A DNA stretch of 64,000 nt from Dichetophora obliterata (GCA_963920525.1 OY986436.1:90216470-90280469); one strand, 5' to 3'; positions 10,511-20,099 are shown, numbered from the stretch's first letter. Program-made: numbers and translations. Notes: generated by a model from the letters alone, not told the origin.

Positions 10511-10807
10511 TAACAAAAATAGCAACACTTTTTTCATTTTTCACGAAAAAAATTAAATACTTACATTTTTGCATGCAGCTCCCTTGAAAATTTTTGGCGG
10601 AATAAATATCAACAAATGTCATCAAATTCTCCCTTTTATTCACGTTTAGAATAACTCCTTTTTCAGCGGGAAAAAATTCACAATTTCGAAGTTCGTTTAG
10701 AATTGGAGGAAAAGGAAAAGGGAAAAATTCCCTCGAGATTTTTTAATCATAGTAGCAGAAGGGAAAAGTGAAAAATTCCCCCGGAATTCTTTTTCAGAAT
10801 CGGGCTG

Positions 10808-11075
10808 ATATAGTTAGCATAAAAGTTTTTATGCCGTTTTAGAGGAGAGATACACGATGATTTTGCAGAATAAGAAAAAGTTGCAAAAAAAAAAATCAAT
10901 CACTAATTTATGCGTAGAGCATAAATAATTTTAGGCTGATGTGGAGAAGTGAAACCGAAATGATTTCACGAGAGAGTAAAAAAAAGTTTTTTTGAAAATT
11001 ACCAAAAAAAAAAACAATTATTAATTTATAAGTAATGTTTAGGGTAAAATTTAGGGCAGAAGTGCATAAAGAAAA
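10808..11075 (-). repeat. Degenerate tandem repeats in the retroelement leader
   Basis: Units sharing an A-run, a caat(c/t)a(t/c)taattta block and a GCATAAA word recur: 10817-10823, 10919-10925 and 11064-11070 here, and a fourth copy at 7816-7822 across the Harbinger insertion. They lie between the primer-binding site and Gag. Their position matches the leader of gypsy, which carries Su(Hw)-binding repeats, but the core differs and function is inference. Confidence 0.5.
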
Positions 11076-11589
11076 CGTTCGGTTTACGGGAGAGGAAAGG
11101 AGAATATATTTTATTTGCAAAAACCCACGAGAAAAGAGGAAATTCCTTATACTTCAGAAAATATTCGAAATTGTTCAAAGATAAAAATCTCGAAAGTATA
11201 TAGGGGTTGATGAATTCTCAAATAAAATGTAAATAAACCTTTGGTGAACAAAACATTGAGGATTTGAACAAATCCAAACAGGTTATAATTAACAAAAAAT
11301 CTAAATTTCTTATAAAAAGTTTATTTCAATTCAAAAGAATGGGTTGGCATAGGTTCGGTACAATCCCAAGAAAATCCAGGAACTTAATCCAGAACAGAAA
11401 TATTATTGAAGTTAAATTGGGGAATACCAAAAATATAAAAAATCAGGTGTACAGAATTAAGGAACTTGTTTCGCAATTTTAAATACAGACTGTCTATAAT
11501 TTTCGATACAATTTACTGTCTAAACTTTAGTGCCTACTCAACTGTAACTGTCTATATTTAAACGCCTACTCCACTTTCTATATTTTGGG
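11076..11589. other. Remaining leader of the retroelement, no gene accepted
   Basis: AT-rich sequence between the leader repeats and the primer-binding site. A 72-codon plus-strand frame at 11264-11482 has no recognisable motif and lies antisense to the element, so it is not called. Confidence 0.4.
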
Positions 11590-11607
11590 GCTCCACGTTG
11601 GGCGCCA
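11590..11607 (-). promoter_or_regulatory. Primer-binding site, tRNA-Lys type
   Basis: On the plus strand, gctccacgttgggcgcca matches the 3' end of the insect tRNA-Lys(CTT) plus CCA at 17 of 18 positions (one C-to-T difference), so the minus strand reads as a retroelement primer-binding site, TGGCGCCCAACGTGGAGC. It lies upstream of the minus-strand Gag by under 1 kb once the Harbinger insertion is removed, the expected arrangement. The 5' LTR should lie to its right (above 11607). Confidence 0.7.
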
Positions 11608-12280
11608 CTTTTGAAACAAACTTGAGCATCCACCTCGGCGCATCGTCATATCCGCAATCCGGATAACGAGGTGTTTTCTGACTCAGCGGGTCTGCATACC
11701 TAGCTATGCTGCAGCTTAGCTCAGGGAAAATTGTAGTGGGCTTGCTTCGTCAGGAAGTCTTGGGATGCGATATGCACAAGTAGTCAGTATGCAGACGGTA
11801 AAAGGAACCATACTCACAAATTTGATTTTGAATTCAAATTCTGATGGGCGGGAAAAGAAAACAGACATTATACCCGGAAATCTGCACTAGTTCAAATTAT
11901 GCTGGGCCTGAAAAAGTAAACGGAAGGAGAGAAAGAAAAAACAAAACGCGAACCGAATAGTTGACCCCATGCACCATTTTTTATGAGGGAGGAAGGTATT
12001 AATTTCCCTCATATTCTTTACCCGCCCTGCCTCTTAATGAACGGAAATAGTATTTTATTAACCCTTATGGTGCACCTAAGTGCAGCAGCCAATGGTGTCC
12101 TTACCATTCATCGTCCAAAAGAATTTTACACACTGGAATTAATCATTTTGTTACACCCACATTAAATGGTTTTATATATTGGAAAAATTTAAAAAAATAT
12201 ATACAATTGTCCAAGTGTTTAAATTTTCAATGCTATGTATAATGCACGTCGATAACATGACGAGGGCATTAAATTTTTAG
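11608..12280 (-). other. Probable 5' LTR region and flank, no gene
   Basis: Directly upstream (on the minus strand) of the primer-binding site, so this must contain the 5' LTR if the element is real. No second LTR is available in the window, so its start cannot be placed. No gene is seen. The word ttgaattcaaatt near 11828 is a short palindrome. Confidence 0.35.
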
Positions 12281-12299
12281 TAACATTTACTGTAAGTAA

Positions 12300-12560
12300 A
12301 AACTTGTTACACATGGTGAATTTTATAAATTTTTCTTTTTCTCAGTGTATATTCAGTGTAGATCGTCAATATCTTAGTGTAGGCATTAAATTATTTTTGT
12401 AATTTAAAGGTAAGTTTAAAATTGTTAAATTTTATAAAGTTTCTTTTTAGTGTATATTGAACGTCACATTTATCATGCATGCACTAAATTTTTAGAGTAT
12501 TTTTAAAGGTAAGTTTATAATTGTTAAATTTCATAAATTCAAAATTTTGATTACGCTCAA
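12300..12560 (+). repeat. Tandem AT-rich repeat, ~110 bp unit
   Basis: At least two units are visible, each with attttataaa, a pyrimidine run ending in (C)AGTGTATATT, and TTTAAAGGTAAGTTTA. The second unit is nearly identical to 5784-5890. The arrangement mimics donor and acceptor splice sites in every unit. Confidence 0.6.
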
Positions 12561-13900
12561 GACCTGAATCAATTAGTCAAATAGAAAAAAAAAGAACAAA
12601 AAAAAAGGATTACCTTAATCATTTGATTGTCGTCTGAACATAGCCAAAGATTGTATTCCACATGTCAGCAATAATTCTACAAGCCAGTGGAACTTACACG
12701 TCGCACGACCGTAGCCCCAATTGTATTAATAACATTATGTAGGCCTTTTGTGTTAAAAGGAAAGTATACACTTGCTACACTTGATAAATTTATTTTCAGT
12801 GTTTGGAAAAATATTTTATTCTTTTTTTTTGTTTTCTGTAAGGCAAAAAAAAACTTTTGTATTGGTATCCTTAAATATTTTTTGCAGTTTTATTAAATTC
12901 CAAATATTAATTTAATTCAATTATCTTTATGGTGCAGGCTAAATTAAAAAATATTTTTTGTGTTTTTTTTTGTTTAATTTGTAGCCTTATTTCAGCTTGA
13001 ACATTCAGATTTTTATTGAAGTTTATTCATGTTTCAAAATTTAAACTTAACGCCCATTTCTTTGCAGTCTGTGCAAGATTTTATTCGTAAAGTTAACTTT
13101 CGTTCATTTTGTTTTCTCAGTATACAATAGGTTAAGTATATAATTAATTTTTATTTGAAATGTAATTTAAATCACTTTTTCTGTCAGTGTACGCAATCAT
13201 TCATTATTGCCATAAATGTTCTATTCATTTTGGAATAAATTTAACATTTAGCTCCATTTAGATTTCTTTTAAGGTTCACCATCTTATTTCTACATTTTTA
13301 AAATTTATAATTTGGTTCAAAGTTAGTCATGAATGTATAAGTTTAAAATCCGCTCATTATTCGTTTTTTGTTGTTGTTCGTTTTTGTTGCTTTTACGCTA
13401 CGTTTTGTTGCTGCTTTTGTTTTATACGTATTCGGTAGAATATTAGATGTTTGTATAATTTATGTTATTTAAGTGTTCTTTGGTATTTTATTTGTTTTTT
13501 TTTTTCAGTGTACCGATTTATTTCCCATTCGAATTTAGTTTAATTTGGTAAACTTTTTATTCCGGTGTACGACGTCGGTTGTAAATAAAAAAATCTTTTT
13601 ATTTAATTAATTTATGTTATGCTACCGTTCATGCTTCGGTTTACTTTAAAAGCGCGGTTAACACTTATGTTTGGTTTAATTTAAAAGTGGATTTATAAAT
13701 AATAGAAAAATCTTAATTCAATTATAGTTTAATTTAATTTGTTTCATTTAAAATTTTATTGAAATGATTATTTGAAATAAAAGTTTATCGTTTGTTTTTT
13801 TTCGAGAATCGGATCATCATGTGGTGATCGTACATATTCAGTGTAAAATAAAGTATGAACATTTTATCCATCAGCAATATGATTGTTTTTAAGCTTGAAT
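12561..13900. other. AT-rich stretch with recurrent CAGTGTA words
   Basis: No gene is supported. The word (T)nCAGTGT(A/T) after a pyrimidine run recurs near 12797, 13185, 13506 and 13838, continuing the pattern of the tandem repeat on the left, so this is probably its degraded extension. Poly-T and ttgttgttg tracts are common (13365-13430). Confidence 0.4.
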
Positions 13901-14252
13901 ATTAAGATATTTTTTTTTTCAATAAAAAACCAAAGCTCATGACCGTTTATAACATACAATAGAAATAGTTTTCAATTTAGAACCTTTTTCTCTTTTTTTT
14001 AAGCAGTAATTAAAGAATCATTTACGTGTTGAGCTAATTTAGATATGTACTAGGCTTTTGACTCAGCTTTTATTTTCGAACTTCAAACTTTTAAATGCGT
14101 TGACAATACTATCGACTAGTTAAAGAAATAAGGCGCTAATTTTAAAAACTAGATAAAACTTTGAGTTATGCACACAACAATTGTGATTAAATTTTCACAA
14201 AAAAAATAAAATAGAAATTGTACTAGTGCAAGCAGGAACATATTCTGTCCTG
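13901..14252. other. AT-rich, nothing seen
   Basis: No open frame, repeat boundary or RNA gene could be supported in this interval. Confidence 0.4.
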
Positions 14253-14255
14253 GGA

Positions 14256-14359
14256 CCGAATTACAGCATCCGTGATCGAGCAAAATTACGAAGGGCACGA
14301 CGAGACAAGTGCCTATCAATCTTGTACAATTTTGCTCGATCACGGATGCTGTAATTCGG
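14256..14359. repeat. Perfect 32 bp inverted repeat (hairpin)
   Basis: The left arm 14256-14287 and right arm 14328-14359 are perfect reverse complements over 32 bp (starting ccgaattacagcatccgtg), with a 40 bp spacer. The arms extend a few bases with one mismatch. It looks like a foldback or very short MITE; no duplication is obvious in the AT-rich flank. Confidence 0.85.
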
Positions 14360-14697
14360 CCCCTGATTTTACCGAAAAATAGCTCTGAAATATTTTTTAT
14401 TTTATTTTGTTTTTGGTTTTACACATTTAGAAAACTTTGCGTGTACATAAAATGAGCTTTTGTTTGTACCATGGTTATATAAGTATCTTCTTCTTTCTTT
14501 CTTTCTTCTTTTCTTTTTGTTGATATATTTAATTTCTTTCAACCTACTTTTCAGTTCGGTTTTGTTAAACTTATGTATGTATATAGTTTTGAATAATTTA
14601 GATAATTAACAATATTACTTTAAATAATTGCAAAGTAGCGGTTGTCAGCGCCTAACTTTCTCCACTCTATTACAACTTCAAGATATTCATGATTGCT
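14360..14697. other. AT/T-rich stretch, nothing seen
   Basis: A ctttcttt microsatellite-like tract lies near 14490-14518. No gene or bounded element is visible. Confidence 0.4.
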
Positions 14698-14700
14698 TTA

Positions 14701-15473
14701 GGTCCTTATTATGAGCTGCGTTCGATCTTCGACTGTAGTCGAATGGCCTGATCGAACGAATTTCCATTTGGTATTATAACGTGCTTTCGACAAAGAGTAG
14801 TGCTATTGTGAATTTCGTTCATTTTGTTTGTTCACGGTAGAATATTTCTGTCAGGTGATCGTTGCTTTATTTCAACTAAATACGATTGGTTTGAAAGTTG
14901 ATTACAAAAAATAAGACAAAAAAGTTATAACTATGACGAAAATAATTTCCATAAGATTCGACGCTTCGTCAGAAGAGGATGAAAGCTTGACGGAACTGGC
15001 TAGAAGTAGAAAACGGTTGAGCAACGCTTTCTTTAGCTTATCTTAAGCCACTTTGCTGTTCTAACTAGTGATTCTAAGCAATTTAATTTCAGCGTGAGTT
15101 CTTCCCATTTCTTTGTCGCCTGAACTTTGGAACAAATATCCTTTGCAATCAAAGTTTGACTCCATCAATAAGACCAGTTTTTCTAACTGTGATTTGTTGT
15201 TCACCACCTTAGACTTGCATAAAAATTACAAAAACAGTTCAATATTAGTTTTTAGTCTTTAAAAGGAAAGCACAATCACAAAATACTTAAATTTTTAACA
15301 ATTATTGCTAACCACGCATCGCATCGAAAGCAAAATCCTATTCGACTGAAATTTCGATGAGCAACGAACATTTCGATAGGGTTGCACTGCTCATAATAAG
15401 AATTTAACTTTCGATACTCGTTGTTCGATAATCAGCAAAGATCGAACGTCGAAAGCAACTCATAATAAGGGCC
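14701..15473. mobile_element. Nonautonomous PIF/Harbinger element, 773 bp
   Basis: The left TIR ggtccttattatgagctgc pairs with ggcccttattatgagttgc (reverse complement of the right). TTA flanks both ends (14698-14700 and 15474-15476). Motifs such as ttcgatctt and gttcgat recur subterminally. It keeps a small reading frame at 14933-15046 that looks like the first exon of a Harbinger gene. Confidence 0.85.
14933..15046 (+). pseudogene. 37-codon remnant of a Harbinger first exon
   Basis: From ATG at 14933 the frame reads MTKIISIRFDASSEEDESLTELARSRKRLSN and ends at 15046. The acidic start followed by ELARSRKRL resembles first exons of Harbinger-type nucleases, which have an Arg-rich stretch at this place. 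A plausible donor lies nearby but no catalytic part remains in the element. The identification rests on context and a short motif only. Confidence 0.35.
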
Positions 15474-15531
15474 TTAATTCGTCGAATCGTTCAGAGGCTA
15501 AACTGTAGAGTTCGCAAACTATAGATGACAC

Positions 15532-15596
15532 TATCGATAATTTCACACTATCGTGACTATCGATAGTTATGGACTGACTATCGATTGTTTTCGATA
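15532..15596. promoter_or_regulatory. Cluster of TATCGATA (DRE-like) sites
   Basis: Two perfect TATCGATA words (15532-15539 and 15558-15565), plus TATCGATT at about 15579 and TCGATA at 15591-15596, lie within 65 bp. The middle one sits in the palindrome actatcgatagt. TATCGATA is the DRE bound by DREF in flies, and CGATA is the BEAF-32 core, so a housekeeping promoter or boundary is possible. No gene is confirmed beside it. Confidence 0.45.
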
Positions 15597-15604
15597 GTGT
15601 TTAA

Positions 15605-16347
15605 ATATTCATTGACACCACTGTTTAGGTGTCATTGCCATTGCTGTCGAATTCGTTTGATTTTGGCAATTTGGTATCATTTTTTTTCTGTTGTGTAGAG
15701 TGAAAGCTCAGGTGATGTTTCTTATAAATGCATGAGCATTGTGTTGATTTGTAAGATGGGTGATAGTTAGTTAGAGGTTGAAAAGATGGAGTAGTTTCGG
15801 TGAAGATTTGTTTTAAATTTGCATAGCTCAAAACTAACGGGAAACACGCTCGCAGGGAGACTATTTCACAACTTTACCGTACGACTAAAGAACGAATTAT
15901 CACTACAATGTAAGGTTCTGTGTGGCATCATGGCAATGGTAAAGGAATGGGCTTGGACAGCTGCCCGAGTGGACCGAGTGGACCGAGTGGCGTCAGGCCA
16001 TTACGAAACCAACATTACGTCGATTTCCAATAGAGTTGGGAGAGGATGAAATATTTTTATCCCCTATGAAATATATCGCATGACGTTGAATTCGGTCTAG
16101 AAGTACGTTTCGATTTTAATTCCTTTATATATCTATCTACTTTTCGTTATCGAAACTTCTTCAATATTTCGATATTGGGTTCGTGCATGATAAATCCCGA
16201 CGTTTTGTCGGTGGTGTGCCAAGGTTGTGGCTTTTGTTGGCTGAGCTGTTGGTGCAGCGTGCTATGGCGCTGCGGTTGGTGCTACTAGCGCCAACTTTAC
16301 TCTTGTGGCACAGTGGCTAGATATGGAGTTGGTAAAAAAACTCATTA
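15605..16347. other. Possible host single-copy stretch, no firm gene
   Basis: This part is less AT-rich than its surroundings. A 76-codon plus-strand frame (15819-16049) contains a short in-frame tandem of gtggaccga but no known motif, and a Gln/His-rich minus-strand reading near 16210-16290 is open for about 45 codons. Neither can be supported as a gene. It is the flank of the hAT-like insertion at 16356. Confidence 0.3.
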
Positions 16348-16829
16348 CATAACACTAATGTCCGACAAAATATTCGATTTCGGTTACGGCCATTTTTGGC
16401 CCTTTTTGGCAGTTTCGGCTGGTTTCGGTTATTTGGCCATATTGATGCCGACTTTTGGTAAAAATTTCGGAACATTTCAAGAATAGCGGCAACTATAATT
16501 TTGAATTTTATTTTTGCAGAATATATTGATTTTGGCCTCCTTACTCCAAATATGAAAAAAATTACAGGCCGCTCGCAATTGATTTAGAAGTTATAGGCCT
16601 CCAAAGTTGGGAAAAATAGTCTACAAGTCTTGCTATTTTTCTAAATTTTTCAACAAAACTAAACTCTATGGGTATCATAAGAAAGGTAATTTAAGTACCT
16701 ATTCAACAAGATACCAATTCAAATATGAAAATTCATGCATAACTTTTAAAGATATAAACATTTTTAGTGTCGTGCTTTCGTAAAAGGGAAACCACTAGTT
16801 TTCCAGACAAATTGTAAATATACTAATAG

Positions 16830-17742
16830 GGGGTCGTCCATAAACTACGTTACTGATTTTCCGGTTTTTTTTACCCCCCTCACCCTGCGTTACTTTTCGT
16901 AGTGCTTTTTAAAACCCCTCCCCCCCATAAAGTAACGTGACATATGAAATTAATTCATTCGAATGATTATATATTTTGACTAGCTCTGACAATTTTCACT
17001 AGCATTAATGACTAGTATGATTAGATACATTAAAGGAACAATTGGAAAAAAATCAATAATTAATGTCATCTATAAAAGCTATTCCATCTGCGATCCAAGA
17101 TTCGATACTCTCAATCACTGGGATAGAAGAAGCTGGTAGCTTTGTTGAGGATTCTTCAAAATAGAATTTTTCATCGGATTTTACGTCGACCCATTCAGGT
17201 GAATCCTCATTTCTAACGCAAAGAAATTCACCTGGTCTTTGACAGAGTACCCTTAAAGGCTGCACCCGAGCTGCACCAAGTTCTGTGTTTTTGTGTAAAT
17301 GCTTTCTGAAAATTGATTTATTTAAATAGTATGTTTTATTCCGATTTATTGTAAACGATATAATACAAACTTATGACAATTCATAGAAGTTTTGAAAACG
17401 AAATACAAGCCGCAGGTAGGACACGACCTTGAACCGATTTCTTCTTTCTGAAAAGGACAGTACATGTCATACGGTATCTCCTTTGATCAAGAACATTCAG
17501 GCCTTAATCGTTGCGAAATCGTTGAAATAAAAGTTAACCATCAATTTAGACGATCAAACATAAACATGTAAGGTTAAAAATTTTTGAAATGATTGTGTTA
17601 TTAATTAGAAGTTTTTCGTCGATTTTTTAATTTTTGGTAACGTTACAATATCAAAACACCTCCCCCCCCTACCATTACTTATCGTAGTGCATTTCAAAAC
17701 CCCTCCCCCCCTTAATTGGTTATGTAGTTTATGGACGACCCC
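16830..17742. mobile_element. GGGGTCGTCC-ended element, 913 bp
   Basis: The TIR ggggtcgtccataaactacg (left) pairs with ggggtcgtccataaactaca (reverse complement of the right), followed by mirrored runs of aaaacccctccccccc on both sides. TAG flanks both ends (16827-16829, 17743-17745). The superfamily is not assigned. A two-exon reading on the minus strand with a C2H2 finger lies inside. Confidence 0.8.
17053..17485 (-). pseudogene. Two-exon C2H2 zinc-finger fragment
   Basis: The minus-strand exon 1 (about 17485-17371) encodes SRSCPTCGLYFVFKTSMNCH. A 65 nt GT-AG intron (17370-17306) follows, and exon 2 (17305-17053) continues KHLHKNTELGAARVQPL and on to a stop after FIDDINY. Across the splice the residues form Cys-x2-Cys-x12-His-x4-His, a complete C2H2 finger interrupted by the intron. 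The C-terminal 70 residues are acidic and have no motif I recognise. The gene lies wholly within a MITE-like element, so it is either a remnant of that element's own protein or a captured host exon pair. No catalytic domain is seen. Confidence 0.5.
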
Positions 17743-18554
17743 TAGGTATATCTTAAAAAGTTATGAATGAATTTTCATGTTTGATACCTCCTTGAATAAG
17801 TGCTCGCATTAACTTTCTTTTGATACCCATAACGCGGAACACTAAAAAAAGCAGAAGATTTGTAGCCCATTTTGCAACTTTGGAGGCCTATAACTTCTTA
17901 ACCAATTGCCAGCAGCCTGAAATTTGGATTAAGGAGGTTAAAATCCGTATAATCGAACAACAAAATATTAAAAAAGTGTTTTCGCTATTCTTGAATTATA
18001 CCAATATTTTTTGCATCAGTCATTTAATTCAAATATATTAGTTTGGTTTAATAAAAATATTTACAACGCATTGTACAAAATAAAAATTATGAATTCGTCA
18101 ATAATTTGATTTTTATAATTTGATAATTTGATGAACGCAAAACATTTTGGTTAATTTTATAAGTTCTATCATTTTCGATATTATCATCTCTATTGCAATT
18201 ACCATTAAAGTTTTATAGGTACTTAAGCCAAAAATTGATAATTGAACTTCCGAACGAATTCTGTGGAATAAGGGAAAAAGAAACGAAATACATATTTCTA
18301 TTTTTATAATACTAAACCTTAGAGATAAACAGAAATACTTTGCTGTGCAGTTCTAAAAAAATGTACATTGTAGAAGCGTACTATTTTGAGTGTGTACGGA
18401 AGTATGTAAAAAAAATAAAATAAAAAATGATCTCATTCAATTAATTATTATAAACTTCAATATTCAAATAATACTTGTTTTGTTCTAGAAGAACTTTTCT
18501 TTTCTTTTAATAAAAACAATCATTTGTACAAACTTAAATTTTCATACTAATAAC

Positions 18555-20009
18555 CATGAACCAAGAAATAAAGATCATGCAAAGAAAAGAGCCGCCATAT
18601 TGTAAACAAAAACAGCTGATAGGTCTGACGTCATCGGTCACAAAATCTTTTGTTTACGATTAGTGATTGGATGTTGAATGTTATTTGTTAAAATTTTAAA
18701 GAATTATCATATAAATTTAATGTGTTTTTATATTAAAACGAAGTGTGCTGTAGCGACATGCATTAATTGCAACAGCAAAAAAAAACAAATACGTTGGTTT
18801 CTACCGTTTCCCCAAGGAAAAAATTGCTTGTAAGCAATGGGAGATTTTTTGTCGGCTAAATGTCGACACTGCAATGGCAAGAATCCGTGGAGATCATTTT
18901 CTGCCTGAAGACTTCGAAAGAAGGGTCCAAGTTCAAATGGGTAAGTACTTCTACATTTCCACGTAAATATTCTTTTAAAAAATGTTACGATAGGTTTTGG
19001 CAAAGCTATGCGCTTAAAGCCGGGCGCTGTCCCAACAGTTATGACCAAGGAGGTGCAACCAGCAAATGCAGAACGATGTCAGCGAATTTTAAAGCGCGAA
19101 AACAAAAAAATCGTAAGTGCTCTGCTTCAGGAGTCGTTGGTCATGGAGAAGTTTTTCCTGTAGAGGAAATAGAAAAACTAAACAGGGACGCTTCTATTTC
19201 TAACCGCTCTTCAGAGCAGTTACTTCAAGCGAAAATACGGCAGCTATATTCGCAAGTGATTCGCAAGTAAGTAAAATTTAACAATTTTATGAATTCAATA
19301 TTTTTAATCTTTTTTTTGGAGTGAACAGCGGTTTGGAAAACCTCGCGTGATACATCTGCCACAAATTGCATAAAGACGTTCCGAACATAAGGCTGGAAGA
19401 AGAAGCGGCAGCATCACTAAGTTAGGTAGATCATTTAAGCGAAGGCGGTTCGCCAAGCCAACGGAAGAGCTCATGGCGCATATGACTGCGTTGGAAAAAG
19501 TGTTCAACGACGTAAATGGCGACGGTCTGCTAATAAGCAAAAATTATTTGCAGACGCACATTACAAGTGCAGAGCATGTTATTTGTGACAACAAAATAAA
19601 AAAAATGTTTTTCCGCGCACGAATGTTTTTTAAAAGAAGATTATTAAATAAAGAAATTGTGAACAATTCGATGCAGAGGAAAAGAAAATTGAACAAAACA
19701 GTTCAATAATAAAAACAAAGTGAACATCCAATTTTGTATTCTATTTATTTGCAGTTTTTCTTTTTACAGCGTTCTTTACATTTAGTTACTGCATGGATAT
19801 ATAAACAAACAAAGTATTCAAACACTTTTTTTGCGAATTAAACTTATTAATTTTATAATTTTTCACTTTTATCCGAGTTTTCACAAGTTTTGCATGCAAA
19901 ACATATGCAAATTGACAGTTTCATAGCATGCTTGTGACCGATGACGTTGCACGAAAAATTACTTTTTTCTCGCACGGCTCTTTGCGTGATCTTCTCTTAT
20001 TGGTTCATG
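18555..20009 (+). mobile_element. P-like THAP element, copy B, complete ends
   Basis: TIR catgaaccaagaaataaaga (left) and catgaaccaataagagaaga (reverse complement of the right), each followed by tca(t/c)gcaaag. The 9-mer actaataac abuts both ends (18546-18554 and 20010-20018), covering the 8 bp duplication expected of P elements plus one chance base. The TIR begins CATGA as in P elements. It encodes a THAP N-terminus and a short C-terminal piece, with the catalytic middle absent. Confidence 0.85.
18720..19709 (+). pseudogene. THAP-domain P-type transposase, internally deleted
   Basis: The ATG at 18720 opens a THAP domain: KCAVATCINCNSKKK supplies the first Cys pair, then after a one-base frame change FPKEKIACKQWEIFCRLNVD gives the conserved Trp, and ARIRGDHFLPEDFER holds the final His. 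The third ligand, Cys in copy A (ARIC), is Arg here, so the zinc site is broken. A donor (GTAAG) follows at about 18941 and an exon with a Lys-rich and coiled-coil-like part runs to about 19270 with another donor-like GTAAGT. The last frame (19473-19709) ends with FFRARMFFKRRLLNKEI. The whole catalytic core of P transposases is missing. It could at most make a THAP-type repressor-like protein, and the Cys-to-Arg change argues against that. Confidence 0.7.
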
Positions 20010-20099
20010 ACTAATAACCTGTTTCGGTTTCGGTTTCGGCCAAATATTATAAAATGGCCGAATATTCAGTTTCGGTTTCGGTCGGACACTCCACAACAC

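Larger units (their letters stand above)
7847..10807 (+). mobile_element. PIF/Harbinger element, 2961 bp, two genes
   Basis: The left end begins cagcccaattctgaac and the right end is the complement of cagcccgattctgaaa; the flank is ATA on both sides (7844-7846 and 10808-10810), a 3 bp duplication as Harbinger elements make. Subterminal sequences rich in gggaaaa/ttcccc are mirrored. It carries a DDE nuclease gene on the plus strand (8068-9291) and a Myb/SANT-like gene on the minus strand (about 10510-9800), the classic convergent two-gene layout. It inserted in the leader of the RING-Gag retroelement. Confidence 0.9.
5891..11607 (-). mobile_element. LTR-retrotransposon remnant with RING-Gag, interrupted
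   Basis: Reading on the minus strand: a primer-binding site (11607-11590), a leader with repeats (about 11075-10808 and on to 7780), a Gag reading frame that starts at 7776 with a RING-H2 finger, a linker (about 7050-6735) and a capsid-like region (about 6325-5891). A Harbinger element (7847-10807) sits in the leader and two MITEs (7059-7516, 6334-6727) sit in Gag. Joining the flanks of each insertion keeps the Gag logic. No pol is seen, and the element is cut off at about 5890. The tRNA-Lys primer suggests a gypsy-like element; this is inference. Confidence 0.65.
16356..20091. mobile_element. hAT-like palindromic element, copy 1, hosting two others
   Basis: The ends are taatgtccgac (left) and gagtgtccgac (reverse complement of the right), with flanking 8-mers cataacac (16348-16355) and cacaacac (20092-20099) matching 7 of 8. 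Subterminal cggccatttttggcc and tttcggtttcgg words recur. Inner arms share aagttataggcctccaaagt in both orientations (about 16590 and, reversed, near 17880). It contains the nested elements at 16830-17742 and 18555-20009. Related copies lie at 51330-52064 and 58243-58345. Confidence 0.75.
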
